Below are positions 34,260 to 43,519 of a stretch of DNA of 64,000 nt, piece after piece. Below the pieces are notes generated by a model. It searched no databases and was not told the DNA's origin. It saw nothing but the letters and a program-made list of their open reading frames with translations. The number at the start of each line of letters is the position of its first letter. The stretch's first letter is position 1. Origin of the DNA: Carnobacterium divergens (GTDB lineage Bacteria; Bacillota; Bacilli; Lactobacillales; Carnobacteriaceae); NCBI RefSeq assembly GCF_900258435.1, contig NZ_LT992558.1, positions 2,638,443 to 2,702,442 on the forward strand. The letters run 5' to 3'. The translations under genes and the position numbers were made by a program.

Positions 34260-35905
34260 TCTTCTTCCCCCATTTCATACGGTAATTCAATATAAAAACG
34301 TGTTCCTTGTGGTTCATTTGTCGTTACTTCAATAAATCCTTGATGATTCGTCACAATTTTTTGAATGAGATTTAAGCCGAATCCACGATGCTCACCTTTT
34401 GTTGAAAAGCCTCTTTTAAACATCTTTTCTTTTATTTCAAGTGGAATACCAACACCTGTATCGGTTACTTGAATAATAAAAATTTCTCCTTCTAAATCAT
34501 AATTCAATAAAAGTTCTACGGTTTTTAACTCTTGGTTTATCACGGCCTCTTTAGCGTTATCGAGAAGATTCCCTAAAATTTGCAATAAAATATGAATACT
34601 GTTGCCCATTTTAAGTTCTGGTAAATAAGAGGCTTCAGCTAGTACAATATCTACATCTTGTTCTTTTGCCTCATTGATTTTCCCAAGGATAAAGCCTGCT
34701 ACTGCAGGGACTTTGATTTTTTCTGTTACAAATCCAACTTCTTCTTGGTAGTCATAGCTTAACTGTTGAATAAACCCGGTTACTTCCTCATATTTTTGTA
34801 ATTCAATTAAGCCTAAGATTACATGCATCTTATTCATAAATTCATGGGTTTGTGCTCGTAATGAATCAATATATTGTTGCGTTCCGCTAAGCTCATGAAT
34901 CATATGTTGCATTTCTGACTGATCTCTAAAGGTGGCCACTGCTCCATAAAAATTCCCCTCAATAAACATCGGTGCAATACTTGCAATCACTTCTAAACCA
35001 TTTAAATAAAGAACTTGATCTTTTATTTTTACATGTGTATTAAAAATTTCTTCAAATAAAACCGTGTATAAGTGCTCTTCTAGTGGTTGATTTACAGCAA
35101 CGTCCATTTGAAGGTTCATTTTTTTGAACATCTGGGTAGCCTCACGATTCACTAGCATTACGTTTTTATAGGCATCAATCGCTACGATCCCTTCACTAAC
35201 CTCGTCTTCAATAATTTCTTTTTCACCTAAACGGGTTGCAATTTCACTTGGTTCTAAACCGAATAAGATTAATTTTACTTTTTGAGCTAAGAAGATTGCG
35301 CCTACAACGCCTACAATCAATCCTAACAATAAGCCAATTAGAATCTTACTTTGAGCTGCTTCTACTTCTTTATTCACTGTTGCAAGTGTCAACCCTACGC
35401 AAACGACACCAATTACCTCTCCTTGATCGTTTTTCACGGGGCTAAAGTAACGAATCCCATCTCCTAAAACACCCTCTTGAACAGAATAATGTCCCTTACC
35501 CGACAGTGTTTTTTTTGCATCTGCTAAGTTTGAAAAGGGTTGTCCGATTACTGTTGCATCGGGATGAGAAAGCCGAATCAAGTCTTTATTTAGAACAACT
35601 ACAAAATCAACATTGGTCATTTTTGACACTTCTAATGAAAAGTCTTGTAAAGTATTGTTAGAAACGGTTCCCGTAATACCACCTTGAACCTCTGTATTTG
35701 CAGCAACCAGATTCGCTACGGTTGCAATCTTTTCTTTCGTATTCGCATATTCTTTTTCGACAACGTAATTGCGAATTAAGATAGCCGATACAATTAATGA
35801 TACAACCGTCGCACACACGACTACAAAAATAATCGTACTTTGCAATGAGAGCTTACGGCTATTTCGATATTTAATCATTGACTCTTTTCGCTGTTTTTTC
35901 CCCAT
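34256..35905 (-). CDS. CitA/DcuS/MaeK-type sensor histidine kinase
   Basis: 549 aa. Membrane helix 1 (about 23-45), an extracellular single-Cache sensor domain (about 46-185), helix 2 (about 188-210), a cytoplasmic PAS domain (about 225-330), the phospho-acceptor His in QTHEFMNKMHVILGL and a C-terminal ATPase (N box NLLDNAKEA, G1 DTGVGIP, G2 GFGLNLI). This family senses C4-dicarboxylates, citrate or malate outside the cell. It forms an operon with the response regulator downstream. Confidence 0.94.
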   Translation of the reverse strand: MGKKQRKESMIKYRNSRKLSLQSTIIFVVVCATVVSLIVSAILIRNYVVEKEYANTKEKIATVANLVAANTEVQGGITGTVSNNTLQDFSLEVSKMTNVDFVVVLNKDLIRLSHPDATVIGQPFSNLADAKKTLSGKGHYSVQEGVLGDGIRYFSPVKNDQGEVIGVVCVGLTLATVNKEVEAAQSKILIGLLLGLIVGVVGAIFLAQKVKLILFGLEPSEIATRLGEKEIIEDEVSEGIVAIDAYKNVMLVNREATQMFKKMNLQMDVAVNQPLEEHLYTVLFEEIFNTHVKIKDQVLYLNGLEVIASIAPMFIEGNFYGAVATFRDQSEMQHMIHELSGTQQYIDSLRAQTHEFMNKMHVILGLIELQKYEEVTGFIQQLSYDYQEEVGFVTEKIKVPAVAGFILGKINEAKEQDVDIVLAEASYLPELKMGNSIHILLQILGNLLDNAKEAVINQELKTVELLLNYDLEGEIFIIQVTDTGVGIPLEIKEKMFKRGFSTKGEHRGFGLNLIQKIVTNHQGFIEVTTNEPQGTRFYIELPYEMGEEE

Positions 35906-36198
35906 TGAATACCACCTACTCTACGCATTCTTCTTAACAATAGTACCGAATTGTCTGATAATTAGCAACTCATTGAACCACGAATTATTATGTTGTTATT
36001 TATTAATAATTATCACTGCAATTCTTCTATAATAAAAGACGTCTTTTTTGATAAATTAGTGAATATTTTATCCTACAGTAACTTACTTGCATTTAGATTA
36101 CAAATTCATCATACTAGATCATTTTTCTTTTATTTTAAACTAATTTTCTATATACTATTACTGAATACAATGTTTTAGAAAAAGAGGAGGTCTCTGTT

Positions 36199-36615
36199 AT
36201 GTTTAAAAATTTTATGAATGAGTTTAAAGAATTTGCGTTACGTGGAAACGTACTTGACTTAGCTGTTGGGGTTGTTATCGGGGGGGCTTTTAGTGCCATC
36301 GTCACTTCATTAGTAAAAAATATCATCACGCCTTTAATTGGAATTATCTTAGGTGGACATGATATTTCTGGTTTAATGGTTAAAGTGGGAACTGCTGAAT
36401 TAACTTACGGTGCTTTCTTACAATCAATTATTGATTTCGTTATTATTGCATTTGCTATTTTTATCTTTATTAAACTAATCAATACACTTACTACTAAATT
36501 CAAAAAACCTACTGAAGAAGTGGTTGAAGAACCTGCCATTGAAGCTTCTGAAGAATACTTGAAAGAAATTCGTGATTTACTAGCTTTACAAGCTAAAAAC
36601 AATCAACAAAACTAA
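36199..36615 (+). CDS. mscL: Large-conductance mechanosensitive channel MscL
   Basis: 138 aa, normal for the family. N-terminal helix MFKNFMNEFKEFALRG, pore-lining helix NVLDLAVGVVIGGAFSAIV, a short loop, second helix (IIDFVIIAFAIFIFIKLIN) and a charged C-terminal helix. It opens under membrane tension to release solutes during osmotic downshock. The ribosome site AGAGGAGG is strong. Single gene with terminator. Confidence 0.97.
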   Translation: MFKNFMNEFKEFALRGNVLDLAVGVVIGGAFSAIVTSLVKNIITPLIGIILGGHDISGLMVKVGTAELTYGAFLQSIIDFVIIAFAIFIFIKLINTLTTKFKKPTEEVVEEPAIEASEEYLKEIRDLLALQAKNNQQN

Positions 36616-36659
36616 AAAAAAAGTTTGCTTTAATTAAATTTAAAGCAAACTTTTTTTTA
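36616..36659. terminator. Bidirectional terminator
   Basis: Stem AAAAGTTTGCTTTAA/TTAAAGCAAACTTTT flanked by A- and T-runs. Confidence 0.9.
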
Positions 36660-37223
36660 GGAATCGAGTAGTCTCTTATCATCATGCCAAGAACCATACA
36701 TTTTATTCAGTTTTGTATTTTCAATCAATCTAGTTAGTCTTTTCTCAAATAAATCCGTTTCTTTTTTATTGCTTTGGATTGTATCGATACGAATTCTTTG
36801 ATATAACTCAGGAAAGGCTGTGAAATTTTTATAAACTTCTAAGTCTTCTTTTAAACGTCGAAGGATTTGTTCATCTATTACAAAAGAAGACGGATCCATG
36901 TTTGGAAGTACTTTTGCACCAAAATCAGTCATCAATCCTTGTTTCTCTAATCTTCGAACACGTTCTTTATTTAATTCTGTCCAATTGCTTTTGGTTGATC
37001 TTGGACTTAATCGTTGAACTAGTTGTCCATCTAATTTCTTTTTAATTCCATCAATCCACCCAAAACACAACGCTTCTTCTACAGCATCTAAATAGAGCAG
37101 TTTATTGACTTCAGGTTGAATACTTACCGTTATCCAACAATACTTAGCTGTTTCACAATTAGTTATCAGCCAATCACGTAATTCCTGCCTACTTGTAACT
37201 TTGAGTATGTTATCTATTTTCAT
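36657..37223 (-). CDS. YdeI / OmpD-associated family protein
   Basis: 188 aa from the ATG at 37223, preceded by AAAGG 7 nt upstream. Family pattern: LRDWLITNCETAKYCWI, LDAVEEALCFGWIDG, RLSPRSTKSNWTELNKERV, and a helical C-terminus. The YdeI group is cytoplasmic and linked by name to bacteriocin protection, but the biochemical activity is not known. Single gene. Confidence 0.88.
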   Translation of the reverse strand: MKIDNILKVTSRQELRDWLITNCETAKYCWITVSIQPEVNKLLYLDAVEEALCFGWIDGIKKKLDGQLVQRLSPRSTKSNWTELNKERVRRLEKQGLMTDFGAKVLPNMDPSSFVIDEQILRRLKEDLEVYKNFTAFPELYQRIRIDTIQSNKKETDLFEKRLTRLIENTKLNKMYGSWHDDKRLLDS

Positions 37224-37312
37224 CCTCTTACCTTTCGTACTTAAAATTATTCTTTCCTTTAAGTTTATCATAATAACTGAACTCTATACATCTGTTTTAG
37301 CTCTATTTAACT

Positions 37313-37345
37313 AAAAAAGAGACTTGAAAAAATCAAGTCCCTTCT
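37313..37345 (-). terminator. Terminator of the chitinase gene
   Basis: Stem GGGACTTGA/TCAAGTCTC with T-run on the minus strand. Confidence 0.85.
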
Positions 37346-37359
37346 TTATTAAAAATACT

Positions 37360-38844
37360 TTAAATCGCTTTCCAAACAATTGAAGTAGCTAAACCTGGCT
37401 CTTCTCCTTTAGTCCACCACTGTGCTTGGTAGCCTTTTCCTTTGTAGGTAACCTTATCCCCTGCGACATAGGTTTTGGTTGCATCCCATTCATTACTTGG
37501 AACTTCAGGACCTTCTATCGTTTTCACCGAAAGTAATGTACTCCCTAATGATATGTTTCCCGCACGATCGGTTGCTTTGATTTGATAACTGTAACTAGTA
37601 GCTGGTTTTAAACCGCTATCGCTGTATGTTGTCCCCTTTGCAGTTCCAACGATGACGCCATCGCGTAGAATTTGGTAACTTGTCACGCCAATATTGTCTG
37701 TTGATGCTGTCCAATCCAACTGAACTTGGTTAGCGGTTATGTTACTCGCTTTTACATTCGTTGGAGCTGATGGCTTTTCCGTATCTGCCACACCTCCACC
37801 ACCGTTAATCAATGTATCATACGCTTTTGAAAATCCTTGATTGTAAGCAACGCCATTGACATCCTTGCCTAAATCCCAGTTAATCGACCAAGTCATCAGC
37901 CCTTTAATAGGATTGCCGTCTTTTTTTAATTGATCAAAGACGTTATACACTACTTGTGGATCTTTAACATAACCTGATGCTCCTGCATCATTATTAGCTG
38001 GTAAACCGATTGCTAATTTTGAAGCTGGAATTTGTAAGAAGCCTCGTGTCCCATGAATTAAAGAATCTGCCATATAATAAAGAAATTCATATTTATAAGC
38101 ATCATCATTTTGGGTGACCCATTTGCTGATTTCATCTACCCAAACACCATCTCCACCTTGGTTGTACAATTGTGGTGCGATAAAATCATACTCATCTTTT
38201 AATGAAGTTAAATAAGATTCATACGCATTTCCAGGTTTTAAATAAGGGAATTCTGGTGCCATGCTAATAATAAAGTTTTGATTTTGAGCTTTGTAATGTG
38301 CTTTCACGATTTTTAGAGCTTTAGGAATAACCGTTTTGTTATCTCCTGCTGTAATGGCTGCTTGTTCTAAATCGATATCAATTCCATCAAAGCCATAGGT
38401 TTCGACTAAACGAATCAGTTCATTTGCAAATGCTGTTTCATCGCCATTTTTTAATTGCACATGAGCATCCGCTCCACCTAATGAAATCAAAACCGGTTTG
38501 CCCGCTTTATTTAGTTCTCCGACTTGCTGGCGAAATTCTGCATCTGTTCCTTTGTAAGGTTTAAAAGTTGGAATTCCTTCCCCTTTCATAAAGGCTACTG
38601 CAACAACATTATATGCGTCTGGTGTATCTCTCAATGCAATTTCTGCTGAAGAACCACGTTTATATCCATCATTAGGATTGGCTTGCCAGTTATGCCAAAA
38701 TCCCATTAAAATCTGTTTATTTTCAATACTTGGCATGACTGAAGCATCATCTGCCGCATTTACCTTTAATTGCTGAACTAAAAATAAAGAACATGCTGTT
38801 ACTCCTAAAATTAATCCTTTTTTAAACAAGTTTCCCTTTTTCAT
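37360..38844 (-). CDS. Secreted GH18 chitinase with Fn3 and CBM5/12 domains
   Basis: 494 aa from the ATG at 38844 (AAGGAG 8 nt upstream). A signal peptide ends near KVNA (about residue 30). The GH18 catalytic domain (about 35-345) has the active motif DGIDIDLE with the proton-donor Glu, plus ISLGGADAH and MTWSINWD. A fibronectin type III domain follows (about 355-440), and a C-terminal chitin-binding CBM5/12 (about 450-494; WDATKTYVAGDKVTY and YQAQWW). It degrades chitin outside the cell. A cre site lies at the promoter, so CcpA repression is likely. Confidence 0.95.
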   Translation of the reverse strand: MKKGNLFKKGLILGVTACSLFLVQQLKVNAADDASVMPSIENKQILMGFWHNWQANPNDGYKRGSSAEIALRDTPDAYNVVAVAFMKGEGIPTFKPYKGTDAEFRQQVGELNKAGKPVLISLGGADAHVQLKNGDETAFANELIRLVETYGFDGIDIDLEQAAITAGDNKTVIPKALKIVKAHYKAQNQNFIISMAPEFPYLKPGNAYESYLTSLKDEYDFIAPQLYNQGGDGVWVDEISKWVTQNDDAYKYEFLYYMADSLIHGTRGFLQIPASKLAIGLPANNDAGASGYVKDPQVVYNVFDQLKKDGNPIKGLMTWSINWDLGKDVNGVAYNQGFSKAYDTLINGGGGVADTEKPSAPTNVKASNITANQVQLDWTASTDNIGVTSYQILRDGVIVGTAKGTTYSDSGLKPATSYSYQIKATDRAGNISLGSTLLSVKTIEGPEVPSNEWDATKTYVAGDKVTYKGKGYQAQWWTKGEEPGLATSIVWKAI

Positions 38845-38874
38845 TCTCAAAACTCCTTATCAACTTTTATTTTT

Positions 38875-38888
38875 TAAAAGCGCTTTCA
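38875..38888 (-). promoter_or_regulatory. cre site (CcpA) of the chitinase gene
   Basis: Minus strand TGAAAGCGCTTTTA, one mismatch from a perfect palindromic cre, just downstream of the -10 box. Confidence 0.85.
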
Positions 38889-38894
38889 ACAGTC

Positions 38895-38923
38895 ATGTTA
38901 TAATAAAAAAAATAAATTGTCAA
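38895..38923 (-). promoter_or_regulatory. Promoter of the chitinase gene
   Basis: TTGACA (38918-38923), 17 bp, TAACAT (38895-38900) on the minus strand. In the following gap (38924-39266) I see only AT-rich DNA. Confidence 0.65.
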
Positions 38924-39266
38924 AATTTAAGACAAAATTCTATTACTATTTTAAGCTATATTGCCAATCGATTAGTATACCAATTTACAACCACATTAAT
39001 TATCATTTCAACTTCTAATTAATTTATCCTTCATTATATATAGACCAATTTTTCTATTAATCAATTTTATTTTCAGAATTTTTTCAGTTAATAAAAAATT
39101 AGAATCATACTTTTTTCTATTTTATAAAAAAAGAGGAAATCCTTATTCAAATGATTGTTTTTAAGGTATACTTATTGAAGATAAAATAACTAATTTATAA
39201 ATAAATACTCTCTACTAGTACTATTTTTATCTACATATAAAACAACCAAAAGGAGACTTACTACTT

Positions 39267-41978
39267 ATGAAGCACTTTAAAAATGTCTTTGAACTGTATC
39301 GTTTAGATTGGCAACGTATTTTTAAAAATCCCTTTGCCTTTCTTTTAATTGTTGCCATGATTATTATCCCCTCACTCTACGCATGGTTTAACATCGCGGC
39401 TCTATGGGATCCGTATAGCAATACGAGTGAATTAAAAATTGCCGTTTATAGTGCAGATAAAACCGCTTCGATTAAAGACACAAAAATCAATATTGGCGAT
39501 AAATTAATTGCCTCTCTTCACGACAATCACAATTTAGGTTGGGAATTTGTGGACTCAAAGAAAGAGCTAGATAAAGGAGTAAAAAGTGGCAAGTTTTATG
39601 CCGGAATTTACATTCCAAAAACTTTTTCTGCTGATTTATTAAGTTTTGTTAAGGGGGATATCAAAAAACCAACCATTGATTACAGCGTCAATGAAAAAAT
39701 CAATGCGATTGCGCCTAAAATAACTGATAAAGGCGCTTCCACATTACAAGAAACTATTTCTCAAGAGTTTGTGTCGACCGTCAGTAAAACAGTGGTCTCT
39801 GAGTTTAACGCCATTGGTATTGACTTAGATAATAATTTGCCAGCTATTACAAAAATTTCAAATCTTGTTCTCGATTTAAATAATAACTTAGACACAATAG
39901 ACGGCTACACAAAAGAAGTGGTTGACCTTCAAGGAAAAATGCCAGAAATGAAAGACAAATTGGCTAAAGCAAATGAGTTTATTGATTATTTACCAGAAAT
40001 TAACCAAGTTACCCAAAAGGTTGTTGAGGTCAATCAGTTGCTTCCTCAATTTGATCGAACTGGCGAACTCATTTTATCTCTACAAACAAAAATCCCAGAA
40101 ATTCAAAATGCTGGAACCCAACTTGCAAAAATCGATCAAGATTTTGACGGAATCGCCAATACTTTAAATGAAGGTATTACTGAAGCTAATGGTGCTTTAA
40201 GCATTATTTCTGATGTTCAAAAAATTCTACCTGACGTCACTAAATTAGGTGAGCAGGCAAGTGGTATGGTCTCTACTGTAAAGGAAATTTTACCCAAGTT
40301 AAAACAAGCTTTTGCGGCAATTAAAACGGCGATTGATTCTGGACTGAATGTCATAACGAATATTGCTTCAACGGTTAAAGAGGTTGTCTCTTCCTTACAA
40401 ACTTTTATTGACAAAGCAGAATTAACCCCTGAAGATAAAGCCACTATCAAACAAATTTTAAATCGTCTAAGTGAAAACTTAACATCAGCAAATGCTTTAA
40501 TTGGCAATTTGATTGATAATTTAACACAATTGCAAACCGCAGCGGGCAATCAAGATTTAGCGCCCGTTATTGAAGACCTAAAAAAAGTCCAAACGGCGCT
40601 CCAATCCCTCCAACAGAAAGTACAAAAACTTTATGATACCATTGATACCTTAACAACCGAACAAATCAAACAGCAATTAACTGAAATCAGCAATTCGGCT
40701 GACGCCTTTATCAATGCTGTTTCAGTCGTTGAAAATGCAGGAATTAGTGACAAAGTAGACCGTTTAATAACACAATTAAGCGATGCTTTAGATAACGCAG
40801 GCAATGTATTAAACTCTGCAAATACAGAAATTCCAACTATCGATGGCCTGCTAACGAGTACCTCTGGTACGATTACAAATGCCATTGCTTATTTACAAAA
40901 ATACCAACAAGAACTACCTGCTTTAAAACAAGAAATTCATGATGCAAACACGATTTTAAATGGCAATATGGATTTAATTATCGGTGGCATTAACAAGGGT
41001 GCTGATTTTTATAAAAATGATTTTCCAGGCATCAAAGAGCATTTAAACAAGGCCACCGCCTTTATCCAAAATGATTTGCCTGGGGTTGAAAGTGATTTAA
41101 CTAAAACACTTTCAATGGTGAACGAGAAATTCCCTGATGTTGAAACAGCCTTAAACGCAGCTAGCGAACTTATTACAAACGATTGGCCTTCTATTCGAAC
41201 AGGAATTGAAAAAGCAGCTACCGTTGTAAAAGAACAGCAACAAAATGTTGATTTAGGCGAAATCATCAAGCTACTCAAGGCTGATGCAAATGCTGAAAGT
41301 GATTTCTTATCCAAACCTGTTCAGATGAAACAACATTCTTTCTATCCAATTCCTAATTATGGATCGGCTAGTGCGCCTTTCTATACAGCTCTTTGTCTAT
41401 GGGTGGGAGGCTTACTTTTTTCAAATATTGCTAGTACAGAATTTGTCCTGTCGGATAAAGATAAAAAGCGCTTTTCAAAAAGAGAACAATATTCAGCACG
41501 TATGTTAAGCTTCCTATCCGTTGGCTTTTTCCAAGCGTTGATTGTTGCTTTAGGCAATCTCTACTTGCTACACACCTATACTGCTGAAAAAGGCTGGTTT
41601 GTTTTGATGACCATCTTTGTTGGTCTCGTCTTTATGTCGATTTTATACATTCTCGCTGCTGTCTTTGGAAATCTCGGAAAAGGTGTGGGAATTATCTTAC
41701 TTGTCCTCTCGATTTCAGGAGGTGGTGGAAACTTCCCAATTGAATTATCCGGGAAATTTTTCCAAATGATTAATCCCTTGTTGCCCTTTACTTACGCAGT
41801 TAACCTCTTACGAGAACCTGTTGGTGGTATTTACTGGGCAAATGCTTGGACGTACATTACCGTCCTGTTGCTGTTTGGGTTAGTCATTGGCATCTTTGGA
41901 ATTATTTTCCAACCTTATATTAGCGTCTACGTTAAACGATTGCATGCAGCCGTTAATGAAAGTAAATTTTTCCATTAA
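39267..41978 (+). CDS. YhgE/Pip family membrane protein
   Basis: 903 aa, typical length. The N-terminus has one membrane helix (AFLLIVAMIIIPSLYAWFNI) with LWDPYSNTSELKIAVY after it, which is diagnostic of the YhgE/Pip (phage infection protein) family. A long helical extracellular region (about 180-680) with repeated coiled-coil segments follows, then about five C-terminal helices of ABC-2 type. It is a membrane protein of the Pip/EsaA-like group; some members act as phage receptors or in secretion. No ESX genes lie nearby. Confidence 0.93.
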   Translation: MKHFKNVFELYRLDWQRIFKNPFAFLLIVAMIIIPSLYAWFNIAALWDPYSNTSELKIAVYSADKTASIKDTKINIGDKLIASLHDNHNLGWEFVDSKKELDKGVKSGKFYAGIYIPKTFSADLLSFVKGDIKKPTIDYSVNEKINAIAPKITDKGASTLQETISQEFVSTVSKTVVSEFNAIGIDLDNNLPAITKISNLVLDLNNNLDTIDGYTKEVVDLQGKMPEMKDKLAKANEFIDYLPEINQVTQKVVEVNQLLPQFDRTGELILSLQTKIPEIQNAGTQLAKIDQDFDGIANTLNEGITEANGALSIISDVQKILPDVTKLGEQASGMVSTVKEILPKLKQAFAAIKTAIDSGLNVITNIASTVKEVVSSLQTFIDKAELTPEDKATIKQILNRLSENLTSANALIGNLIDNLTQLQTAAGNQDLAPVIEDLKKVQTALQSLQQKVQKLYDTIDTLTTEQIKQQLTEISNSADAFINAVSVVENAGISDKVDRLITQLSDALDNAGNVLNSANTEIPTIDGLLTSTSGTITNAIAYLQKYQQELPALKQEIHDANTILNGNMDLIIGGINKGADFYKNDFPGIKEHLNKATAFIQNDLPGVESDLTKTLSMVNEKFPDVETALNAASELITNDWPSIRTGIEKAATVVKEQQQNVDLGEIIKLLKADANAESDFLSKPVQMKQHSFYPIPNYGSASAPFYTALCLWVGGLLFSNIASTEFVLSDKDKKRFSKREQYSARMLSFLSVGFFQALIVALGNLYLLHTYTAEKGWFVLMTIFVGLVFMSILYILAAVFGNLGKGVGIILLVLSISGGGGNFPIELSGKFFQMINPLLPFTYAVNLLREPVGGIYWANAWTYITVLLLFGLVIGIFGIIFQPYISVYVKRLHAAVNESKFFH

Positions 41979-41995
41979 TCGTTTTTATAATAACA

Positions 41996-42035
41996 AAAAA
42001 ACACGTTTCCTTTTATAAAATAGGAAACGTGTTTT
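41996..42035. terminator. Bidirectional terminator
   Basis: Stem AAAACACGTTTCCT/AGGAAACGTGTTTT with A/T runs, between the Pip gene and WxL locus 2. Confidence 0.9.
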
Positions 42036-42055
42036 TAACTTTTTTAATTACATTG

Positions 42056-42280
42056 CTACCATTCTTTTGCTACTAATCCCTCATCCCACAAATCCATATT
42101 TAGCACTGTCACTTCTGGGCCAATTGTTTTTTTTATAAACTCTTTCATTTCAGAAAAATTTAATTCATTTTTTAGCACAATAGTTCGATTCGTAAACCAT
42201 TTCTCCCGACGAGGGCTAGCTGGGACTTCTAGGCTTACTAAATAGACAAAGCAATCGTCCCAATTTTGTTCGATTCTCAT
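42056..42280 (-). CDS. Small protein at the 3' end of WxL locus 2 (74 aa)
   Basis: No known family is recognised. The start is at ATG 42280 with AGGAGG upstream. It is soluble, without a signal peptide, with three Trp residues. It comes right after the DUF916 gene and before the terminator, so it is the last gene of the locus. By eye it aligns weakly with the 79-aa protein that ends locus 1 (see 864-1103), which suggests a conserved accessory component. Confidence 0.72.
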   Translation of the reverse strand: MRIEQNWDDCFVYLVSLEVPASPRREKWFTNRTIVLKNELNFSEMKEFIKKTIGPEVTVLNMDLWDEGLVAKEW

Positions 42281-42322
42281 GGTTTTCCTCCTATTTTATC
42301 CATCATGCAACTTAGTATTGAG

Positions 42323-43447
42323 TTATTGATTGCGTTCTTGCTGTTTCATTTTTTGTGCATTTCTCTTTCTTTTAGCGTTTCTTCTTCTTTGCTCTTTTTT
42401 TCTTTGCTCTTCTCGTTTTTGTTTTTCCTTCTTTTTCTTTCTTATAATAAACCAAATTAAAAAGATCGCAATTAAAATTAATAAACTACCAATTAAGATA
42501 TACAACCATGTATAATCTTTTTTGACGGTGACATCTTTTTCATTAAAGGCTTTAGCTACTTCTGATTTGATGGTGAAATCTTTTTTAAATTTCCAAGTTT
42601 CTCCCATTGATTTTGCAGTCATTGACAACGTGTAGTCTCCTGCTTTTAATTTTTCACCGTTTAAAGATACCGGATAGTCAAATGACGTATTGGGCGCCAT
42701 TTGCATTCCTTCTTTTTTTGAAGCATATAAAACTTCTTTGTCCCCTTTTTTTGTTACTTTTGAATCAATTGATAATTGATTCATATATTTAGGTTTTGTA
42801 TTTTGAAGCGTTGCATTAATGACGTTTCGCGCATTGACTTGATTAGGTGCAACTTTTTCTAATGTTAATTCTGAATCAACTTGTGTTTCTGATTCATTTA
42901 AGACTACCGCCACCACATATGCATATTTATTTTCAATTGCTAAGCCTTGACCTTCTTGTTTTTTCTTTTCTTCATGGGTATCTTTTTCTTTTAAAGTAAT
43001 TCCGCCAGCTAATATACCGTTAAATCCGTCCTTAGGAACTTCAACTGTTAACTCCAAATCCGTTGCACCATTTGCTGGAATCGTAACCTCTTTGACTGCT
43101 GGTTTCACGATTTCCTCAATATTGTATTGACTTGTTTTATTTAATTTTGTGTTTGATTCCCCATATTCAACTACACCATTGATATTCGTAGTTGCTGCAT
43201 GAACAGAAGGCTCTACCGTCACTTCCTTATCAGTGTCATTACGCATATGAACTTTTAACACTTGCTTCTCTTCAGGTTTCACACGCAAATCAAAATAAGT
43301 TTTTGATAAATCGTTTTGATTTTCTGGAATAATAGGTTCGACACTAAATTTTAATTGCGAAGCATTTACTTGCGGAATCAAACTGAGCACTCCAATAAAA
43401 ATAATACATAAAAATGCAATTTTTTTCTTTAAATTTGACACAAACAT
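42323..43447 (-). CDS. DUF916/DUF3324 (WxL-interacting) membrane protein, locus 2
   Basis: 374 aa. A signal peptide, then DUF916 (FSVEPIIPENQ at its start, NGILAGGI in its middle), DUF3324 (QVNARNVINATLQN, QMAPNTSFDYPVSLNG), one membrane helix near the C-terminus and a basic tail rich in K/R. It is clearly paralogous to 3150-4268. It should anchor the WxL proteins encoded just upstream. An 11-bp stem lies in the gap before it. Confidence 0.94.
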   Translation of the reverse strand: MFVSNLKKKIAFLCIIFIGVLSLIPQVNASQLKFSVEPIIPENQNDLSKTYFDLRVKPEEKQVLKVHMRNDTDKEVTVEPSVHAATTNINGVVEYGESNTKLNKTSQYNIEEIVKPAVKEVTIPANGATDLELTVEVPKDGFNGILAGGITLKEKDTHEEKKKQEGQGLAIENKYAYVVAVVLNESETQVDSELTLEKVAPNQVNARNVINATLQNTKPKYMNQLSIDSKVTKKGDKEVLYASKKEGMQMAPNTSFDYPVSLNGEKLKAGDYTLSMTAKSMGETWKFKKDFTIKSEVAKAFNEKDVTVKKDYTWLYILIGSLLILIAIFLIWFIIRKKKKEKQKREEQRKKEQRRRNAKRKRNAQKMKQQERNQ

Positions 43448-43476
43448 TTCCTCCTAATAGTTAAACAAAATAACCA

Positions 43477-43504
43477 TAGGAACCCATCAAAAAATGGATT
43501 CCTA
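43477..43504 (-). repeat. Intergenic stem-loop between WxL and DUF916 genes, locus 2
   Basis: An 11-bp inverted repeat (43477-43487 with 43494-43504; one G-U wobble in the RNA). Its position matches the 11-bp stem of locus 1. Confidence 0.65.
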
Positions 43505-43519
43505 CAGAAATTTTTTTAA

